A stretch of DNA of 64,000 nucleotides. Source: Azolla caroliniana (Eukaryota > Polypodiophyta). Where the stretch lies: positions 3,906,001 through 3,970,000 of the forward strand of contig JBHGNT010000003.1 in the NCBI GenBank assembly GCA_043228905.1, given 5' to 3'. This document shows, piece after piece, positions 57,443 to 64,000 of the stretch. Each line of letters starts with the position of its first letter. The first letter of the stretch is position 1. The notes beneath the pieces are model-generated. The model saw nothing but the letters and a program-made list of their open reading frames with translations. It made no database searches and was not told where the DNA came from. A program made the translations under genes and the position numbers.

Positions 57443-57500
57443 GAAGCAGGATTTGAACCGTAGACCAATCGCGGATGAAGCGGTTAACAGCGCGCGCTGA
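57443..57500 (-). tRNA. trnN(GUU)-like pseudogene within a hairpin
   Basis: The minus strand holds CTGTTAACC, like the anticodon loop of tRNA-Asn(GUU), then GGTCTACGGTTCAAATCC, a T-arm. Ten or more extra bases (TTCATCCGCG) separate the two. The acceptor 5' half is not recognisable. 57429-57442 and 57470-57483 are a perfect 14-base inverted repeat around the T-arm. Not functional as seen. Confidence 0.45.
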
Positions 57501-57561
57501 TCCTAAGGCGGCATTCAAAGCATTGCTCATTCATAGCCTTTCTCTTACACTACAGTACTTA

Positions 57562-57700
<139 letters not shown>

Positions 57701-58117
57701 TTGCAGGATAATAAGCTGGGACCTGGAGATTCGTCTTTGGCTCGTAAAGGCGGCCAAAGCCAACCACCCCTCTTTTGATCGTGACGATGCCCATGCAGCC
57801 AGCAACTGCCGTTTAGTAATACATTTACTTGGTGGTTTAACGGTCGCCTCTCCAGGAATGGAAGGTAAAAATGTTAGCAGAACGGGCGGGAATTCTAGCG
57901 TATTATTCCCAGAAGAACCCAAGGCCTCGACTGCTATAAATTACTTACTATTAATCATAACCGAAACTTTCCCAGTGACGGGAAGGAGAGGGCTGATAAG
58001 TTGGGAATACGGATGGTCCTTGGTAATAGAATTGCTCATTACTGGATTAGAAATCTTTAAGTAGCCCGGAATATTTCATGACGTGTCGGTTAGATCTGTT
58101 CAAAACTCCGCTTGCTT

Positions 58118-58150
58118 GCTTGCTTGCTTGGTGGAATTGGTAAACGCGAC
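58118..58150 (+). tRNA. Possible tRNA-Leu D-arm fragment
   Basis: TGGTGGAATTGGTAAACGCG resembles the 5' part of a class II organelle leucine tRNA. The rest of the gene is not found, and a (CTTG)n run replaces the acceptor stem. Confidence 0.3.
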
Positions 58151-58395
58151 CCTCTCAGGTAGCCTCGTTGGAACGAAAGAAAGAACGAAAGTCAGATATC
58201 GAAGCTGTCTCCATAAAAAATTGTAAACCCCCTGAAGTTCATAAAGGAAGAGGTATAAAATATTGAAATGAAATTATACGTAGAGAACAAGGAGAAAAGA
58301 AATTGCTAGAAATCCCCTCGAATCAATTCGAATTCTAGCCTCTATCCTTTTGTTGGTCCCAGGTAGACAGTTTCTATGGGGCGTAGGGTTTCTTG

Positions 58396-58441
58396 TGGGT
58401 GAGGAGGGATTCGAACCCCCGACACCGTGGTTCGTAGCCAC
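58396..58441 (-). tRNA. trnR-ACG: trnR(ACG) 3' half, plastid type
   Basis: The minus strand reads GTGGCTACGAACCACGGTGT then CGGGGGTTCGAATCCCTCCT and CACCCA: anticodon arm (ACG), T-arm and acceptor 3' strand of plastid tRNA-Arg. The D-arm and 5' acceptor are missing, so it is a truncated copy. Confidence 0.85.
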
Positions 58442-59010
58442 CGAAGATAGTTTCTTTTTGGTTATCGGTATGAAGACTTGTGGTTATTTCCTGCAGATGT
58501 CGATTTCTATGCGTAGTGTCTTCCCCCCACGCTCACCCGCGAAATCATGCATAGTTTTTTATTTCGTAGGCTCGCTCAGTCTTCCACTTATTACTAAAAT
58601 GTTATAAATATCAAGAACAGACCTCGTGTTGGCAAAGAAAGCCAACGCAAGTCCCTCTAATGGATGCTAGGGCATTCTCGCCCTGTCCCGCTACCTCATT
58701 GCGTGATCCACGAATGGTTCGTATATTTTTATACTGATTCAACCTGATTAACCGATCGAACATGAATAATTTCCAATATTAAAGTTTACCTTGTTCGTCC
58801 CATGGAACAAACAGGAAGAAAGGTAATGAAATGGATCTTCTGTATCAATAGTTTCTTTCCAAAACAAGGGTGTAATAATCTTCCCCTGACAACTGCATCA
58901 CTAAGCCATGTGGGCCGCGCCGTAATTGTCTAGCTTCTGCGTTTAGTTTTTTTTTTCGCTCTCGAACGGCTCACTGCTGCCTGCTGTGGTAGATAAAAAA
59001 GAATCGTTGA

Positions 59011-59067
59011 TTGAAAGAGGGATTGCAAATAAAAATATTATATCCGTTTGAGTTGAAGCCTTGGCTG
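59011..59067 (+). pseudogene. ycf1: ycf1-like fragment
   Basis: Codes EGLQIKILYPFELKPWL, resembling the QIKILFPF-x-LKPW segment of plastid Ycf1. The open frame runs to 59343, but similarity stops soon after (KILARRRRIYGF). Confidence 0.5.
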
Positions 59068-59495
59068 TGGAAGATTTTAGCTAGGAGACGAAGGATATAC
59101 GGCTTCGTTTCGTCAACTAAGATAGGAACCACTCCCCATAACCCGGCGGGGCGGTTCATGCGGCTGCCGACTGGTCAACTAACGGGCACAAGTGCAATAT
59201 TTTCAGGTAGGCCAAAGGAAGAGGCTCAATGTGAAAGGCATCACATCTTTCAATCGGTTTTTCACGTGGAATCACAGAAGAATGGATTTGTGAACCACAC
59301 GGAATCATTATTTACAATATGGGTCCTGTGGAAAGTAGTATAAAATTTCCGATTCACATGTCCGCTCCCTTCACAACTCCATCACCCTCTTATAGAGATA
59401 GGGAAAAAAGGGGGTTGCAGGGCTGGCTTCATTCGGGTCAATAATACAAGCTTCGCATATAAAGCTAATTTCCCAAAAACCCTTCAATTTCAAAA

Positions 59496-59520
59496 ATCGG
59501 ACGTTGCCCTTTCGGGGTTC
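59496..59520 (+). repeat. 25-bp inverted repeat, left arm
   Basis: ATCGGACGTTGCCCTTTCGG plus GGTTC; its exact reverse complement stands at 62071-62095. The right arm lies in sequence with intron-like features. Confidence 0.85.
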
Positions 59521-59526
59521 TTTAGG

Positions 59527-59592
59527 GCTTATAGCCTAGCAGCTCTTGCTATTTTTGGTTTCACAGCTTGCTGCTTTGTCTGGTTCAATAAC
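59527..59592 (+). pseudogene. psbC: psbC fragment 2
   Basis: Codes [20 protein letters not shown] then NN, a conserved transmembrane part of CP43, on the plus strand. Next bases leave the gene at once (LIGL then stop). Confidence 0.8.
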
Positions 59593-60291
59593 CTTATCGG
59601 GCTATGAAGCGGATTAGATAAAAGACGATTCATTGTTTCGACGAAAACGTCTACCAAATGCTGAAAAAGCATATTTGGAATAAGGAGTGAAGCTGCTTTT
59701 CCACCAATCAACAAGATCAGTGTACGCTGAGTCCTCTCGATTTGAAATGCAAAATATCCACGCGGTTGTGGGAGAGCGATGAGAGCTTTGTCTTGCTAGG
59801 CGAAGCAATTGAGTGCTGCACCCCAGATGGTGAAAGTCCAGTAGCTCACTCCTGTCTCCAGCAGGCAGCTTGAACAGAAGAAATCGGCCTCCTCATTCCC
59901 GTCAAATGACCCGGCCCTCCCTAATATTTTGTACCTACCAGCAAGAATTCTTTTCCTACTTATCTTTATGTATTGGTACACTACTACTAGTTGTTGAATC
60001 GTTTGATTCTACTGCATGCAGCTTCTGCTACCAACTCCCCCATCGGGCCGTCTGACTTTACCGTAGCCGATAAGTAGGGAACCTCAGAGTTATGCAATCA
60101 TTAGGCCTCTAGTGAGAAATCAAATGGGTTTCTTCTCTCCCTTCACGGGCGAACGCGTTGTGGTACGGATAAAAAACAAGCTCGCTTGATTTGCAGAGGG
60201 AAAGGCCCGGTGAAGACGAGCGAGCCGGTGGTAAGTGAGCCGCTTCATCGGTACCTGCCCATGAATCTGTGTTCAGTCAGCGGTTAGCCAG

Positions 60292-60372
60292 GCCCCCAAT
60301 AATATCTTCGAGGTTATCTACGCTTACAATCCAGCCTTCCCCACCAAAAGGAGATTTTAGTAGATAACCAAA
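60292..60372 (-). pseudogene. psbC: psbC fragment 3, inverted
   Basis: The minus strand codes [20 protein letters not shown] then LEDIIGG, the CP43 segment that precedes fragments 1 and 2 in the intact protein. It lies after them and on the other strand, so the gene has been broken and one part inverted. Confidence 0.87.
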
Positions 60373-60881
60373 GATTTCGGAATACTCAGATTTGTTAACG
60401 TTCCGCGGGGGGTTCCCTCCTTTCCTCCTTGGGGACCCACTTTGTGATTTCCTGAAGTCCACTCTCTCGTAGATCCGTCAGACGTAAACGTAAATTAACT
60501 CCCGGGGGTTTAGTAACGTCCATCCCAATAATAGCAACTTAAAAATACTGCTTGCTTGCTGGGATCGGTTTAGTATAGATATAACGAAATGTCTGCAAGC
60601 AAGCACACCCTCAACGACGAGGAATAAAGCGGGTCAGGCCCCAAGATGAAAGCAGGTCAAGTTTGTAAAGTCAGGTCCTTGTAAATAGGCGAAGCCAGGT
60701 GCTCTTATTTTACAACAATAAAGACGATTAGTACTTTTCTTTTCTTTCTTGCGCGCCCTTATTGTGCTTGCTTGCTTGCTTGCTGGGGCACTCGACCGCA
60801 ATAAAGGGAGAGAAGCTTTCACGACTTCCCTGATCGTTGAGTTGAGCTGATATATCTCCCTCTTCCAATTCTGCCATTGCA

Positions 60882-60956
60882 ACCAACTATTAGTATAAGT
60901 ATGAAGATTATTGCTTCAATGAAGGCGAATAGGCCCGATTCCCTAAAACTCATAGC
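60882..60956 (-). pseudogene. ndhC: ndhC fragment
   Basis: The minus strand codes AMSFRESGLFAFIEAIIFIL then ILIVG, like the third transmembrane region of plastid NdhC (family pattern AMSF-x-x-x-G-x-x-AFIEA-x-IF-x-LILI-x-G). Flanks do not match ndhC. Confidence 0.7.
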
Positions 60957-61399
60957 CTGAACTAGCGAAGACGACCCAGAATGCTTCATCTCAAGAAAAA
61001 ACTCCAAAAATCTTTCAAATTTTAAAACCAATTTGACATATACTGAATTCCACCCAAATATCTTTTGAGTCTAAGTGATTATCTCCTCGACTAGTGGGTC
61101 TTGCAGTCAAGCTCCCTTCTGCCTTTGCACTCGAAGGCTGATTTAGGCAGATTTGGAATCTGCTTCTAGATAGTTCGAGTCGTGGGGGGGAGTTCAAACA
61201 AGAAGAAAAAAATGAATCAGAAAAAGATCTACACCCTTCTTCTGTTTTTCGAGAAACACTAGTGTCAAAGCATTCTTTGGGAATGAACGATTAGGCCGCT
61301 GCGATTTCCACACGCAAACACGCGGATTCAGGGCGATCGTGTCTCTCTCCGAACTAGAAACAATGTGCGGCGATCCTGAGATTATCGAGTAAAGGCTTA

Positions 61400-61486
61400 G
61401 GAAAGGCTGGATCTACACGCTGGTTAGGTAGACGTCCTACGGTGCGAGGTGCAGCTATGAACCCTGTGGATCATCCACACGGGGGC
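61400..61486 (+). pseudogene. rpl2: rpl2 fragment, mitochondrial type
   Basis: Codes [20 protein letters not shown] then NPVDHPHGG, the universal uL2 C-terminal signature. RWLG-x-RPTVRG is nearer to plant mitochondrial than plastid L2 as I know them. Sequence after HPHGG turns into a GC repeat and loses similarity. Confidence 0.82.
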
Positions 61487-62070
61487 GCGCGCGCCTTCAT
61501 GATGAACCGCCTTCAGCCTTCATTTGTAAAGCCAACCACACCTTTCTTTCAGTAAAACAAATTTGCCAACTGCCTGTCGTAGTAAAATACACCTCTCTCA
61601 CCGTCCAAGTACCACATCCACTAATTTGCCTACGACCAAGTCACAATCTAAGACTAAGCTACATCTAGGGAGTGGATAATAAACCCAAGACACAGGTGAG
61701 GCTTACAGATCACGAACTACAGATCGGTGGAGGATCAGTTCATCAATCTAGCAAAAGATAGAAATTTCTAAGCAGCTGCAATCTTTGCCGCGTAATAGTG
61801 CTTCTTGATTAGCTGCTTGACTCGATCGGGTTGCGGGCGAGGGGACCCACCCGCCCTCTCCCCGAGATAGATTGAGGTTCCTTTGTTGAAGTCCGAAGGA
61901 CCACAAGAAGAGGGAAAAGGAGTCCTCCTCTGGCCTTTCCAAAATTGGAACGGATCGAATAGATATTGATCAGTTTCAACACCATAAACAGCAAGGTGCT
62001 AAAGTCCAGGATTCGAAGTGAAATTCTTGATTTGTTTAGTCAATCTACGCAGAGTGAATCGGTCCCTAAG

Positions 62071-62095
62071 GAACCCCGAAAGGGCAACGTCCGAT
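62071..62095 (-). repeat. 25-bp inverted repeat, right arm
   Basis: Exact reverse complement of 59496-59520, 2.6 kb away, both inside the organelle-derived block. Confidence 0.85.
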
Positions 62096-62300
62096 GGGTA
62101 CACGAAACCCCCATACGAAAAGCTGGGAACCATCCAACAATTGTGTGCGGTTTAAATATCTGAAGCCGTAACAATGAAAAGTGTTATTTTCAAAGAAGAT
62201 ATAGAGGGGAGGGATCGGACCTTCCCCCAGTGTTGGTTCGTATTGAAGAGTTCTATAGGAAGAAACTACGAACTAGTTGAGCTAGCTAGACTCCGAAGTT

Positions 62301-64000
62301 GTTTCTACAACGAGGTAATGATGAAAAGCTACATCCTATAGCTTTTCACTCACGCAAGTTTGACGCTGCCGAAATCAACTACGAAATTCATGATAAGGAG
62401 CTATTGGCAATAGTGGACTCTTTTACGCAATGGAGGCATTTTCTAGAGGGATCCTCTCATCAAGTCACTGTATTCAGTGACCACAAAAACCTTGCCTACT
62501 TTCAGGACGCGTGTGTGTTAAATGGACGTCAAGCTCGGTGGGCCCAATTCCTCACGCGTTTCGACTTCAAAGTTACATATCATCTGGGGAAGCACCAAGG
62601 GAAGGCAGATGCATTATCACGACATTCGTACCTAGCACCGCGTCCTCACAAGACAGCTTTCGATAACCAAAAGCAAGTAATCTTAGGACCGGCACGACTG
62701 CAAGCAACACAGGTCTTTGGCATGCCCATGGATTCCCACGTTATCGATACCATACGTGAGGACTTGAAGACAGATGCTTTCGCCCAAGCCATTCTAGCAC
62801 AAATCGATCCCTCTCGAGAATCTTGTTCGCAGTGGAACCACCAAGCACGGACTATCGGCAATTCAAATACCATGATGGATTTCTATTCTTTAAAAAACTC
62901 TTGTATGTTCCTAATGGTTCTGGTCGCCTTCGAGTAGTCCAAAACTGTCATGACACATATACAACTGGGCATTTTGGTAGTACTAAAACATTAGATTTAG
63001 TACAACGATCATTCTGGTGGCCCCGTATGCGACAATTTGTCGAAGATTTTGTTCGAACTTGTGATACATGTTGCAGAGCAAAAATGCCAAGGCATCATCC
63101 ATATGGTTTATTAGAACCATTACCAATTCCAAGCAAGTCGTGGCAATCCATTGCTCTAGACTTCATCACAGATCTTCCAGTCTGTAAGGGGTTCAATGCG
63201 ATTCTAAAAATAGTAGATTGATATACGAAGATGGCTCATTTCTTGCCATGTACTAAGGAAATCTCCAGTGAAGAAACCGTTGAAATTGTCATGCGTGAAG
63301 TATGTCGACATCATGGCCTTCCCGATAGTATCATCAGCGACCGTGGACCCCAGTTCGTATCAAAATTCTGGAAGCACCTTTTTAAAATGCTCAAGGTTAC
63401 TTGTAACCTCTCCTCCGGCTACCACCCACAAACCGATGGCCAAGCAGAACAAACAAATCAAACGCTGGAGCAGTATCTTCGGTGCTTTCTAAGCTATCAT
63501 CAAGATGATCGGGTAGATATTCTCCACTTCGCCGAATTTGCCTATAATAACTTTGTCCACGCATCGACTAAAGTTATGTCATTTTATGCTTATACGGGCT
63601 AGCACCCTCAGTGGTGTGTATTTGAAACCCTAGAGTTGTCCACAAATCCTTGCGCAGAGGATCGTTTAGAGCGGTTACGCAAGATACAAGCCGATTTATC
63701 TACTCATCTCCAGCAAGCTCAACAAACACACAAGGTTTACGCGGATCGTCATCGACTTCCATCCAGTTTTAACATTGGAGATCGGGTATGGCTACTACGA
63801 TGACACATCAAGACTACTTGCCCATGAAAGAAGTTGGATTATCGGCGATTAGGTCCTTTCCGTATTATAGGAAGGATTAATGATGTCGTTTTCTGTCTCG
63901 ATCTACCTCCGCAACTTCGGATACATCCAGTGTTTCATAGTTCTCTCCTCAAACCCTATCAAGAGAACACCATCCCAGGACGTATTACACAGCCTCCACC
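62301..64000 (+). pseudogene. gypsy-2 RNase H and integrase, cut by window end
   Basis: Resumes with [37 protein letters not shown] and [16 protein letters not shown] (RNase H), then the integrase: [71 protein letters not shown]. Frameshift near 62930 and stops at 63219 and 63600 break it. Near the end RVWLLR, a stop, and [14 protein letters not shown] match gypsy-1; the chromodomain and 3' LTR must lie outside. Confidence 0.87.

Noticed and set aside
61120-61190. tRNA-like stem CAGATTTGGAATCTG in the organelle block
   Set aside because: The neighbouring T-arm-like GTTCGAGTC cannot form a proper stem and no acceptor was found.

Overview
The window is nuclear DNA of a land plant. The (TTTAGGG)n interstitial telomere block, the LTR retrotransposon load (Ty1/copia with initiator-Met primer sites, a chromodomain Ty3/gypsy), the plastid and mitochondrial gene fragments, a eukaryotic ribosomal protein eL6 retrocopy and a spliced LRR-Roc-COR gene family all agree with this. 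The ndhC and ycf1 pieces mean the donor plastid carried those genes. I cannot name the species; a large, repeat-rich non-crop vascular plant fits best.

Layout. 1-5 kb: a retroelement relic, then intact Roco gene copy A (minus strand, 1004-4956). 6.35-12.0 kb: a full-length but decayed Ty1/copia element (copia-1, minus). 12.2-14.5 kb: Roco pseudogene B. 14.5-16.5 kb: repeats, a short interstitial telomere block and an eL6 pseudogene. 16.5-26.3 kb: a chromovirus (gypsy-1) whose 5' LTR is split by a tandem LTR-internal-LTR-internal-LTR array encoding a coiled-coil protein. 26.9-27.7 kb: Roco fragment D. 27.8-33.6 kb: a young, nearly intact Ty1/copia element (copia-2) with one in-frame stop. 33.6-40 kb: gene debris, including a first-exon relic of another Roco copy, a PP4R3/SMEK exon relic and an unrecognised ORF. 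40.0-43.9 kb: intact Roco gene copy C (minus). 45.7-46.6 kb: a hAT transposase C-terminal relic and a tandem duplication. 46.6 kb to the end: a second chromovirus (gypsy-2), broken once by a young Ty3/gypsy element (gypsy-3, 48.9-55.9 kb) and once by about 5.4 kb of scrambled organelle DNA (56.9-62.3 kb).

The only host genes that look functional are Roco A and Roco C. Each is read as two exons; the single intron falls inside the GTPase P-loop and starts with GC instead of GT. Splicing restores a normal Walker A motif and fuses an N-terminal leucine-rich region to Roc, COR and a conserved coiled-coil C-terminal region. The five Roco loci, all on the minus strand, form a birth-and-death cluster separated and eroded by the retroelements. 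All identities and differences quoted were counted by eye from the sequence; no database search was possible.
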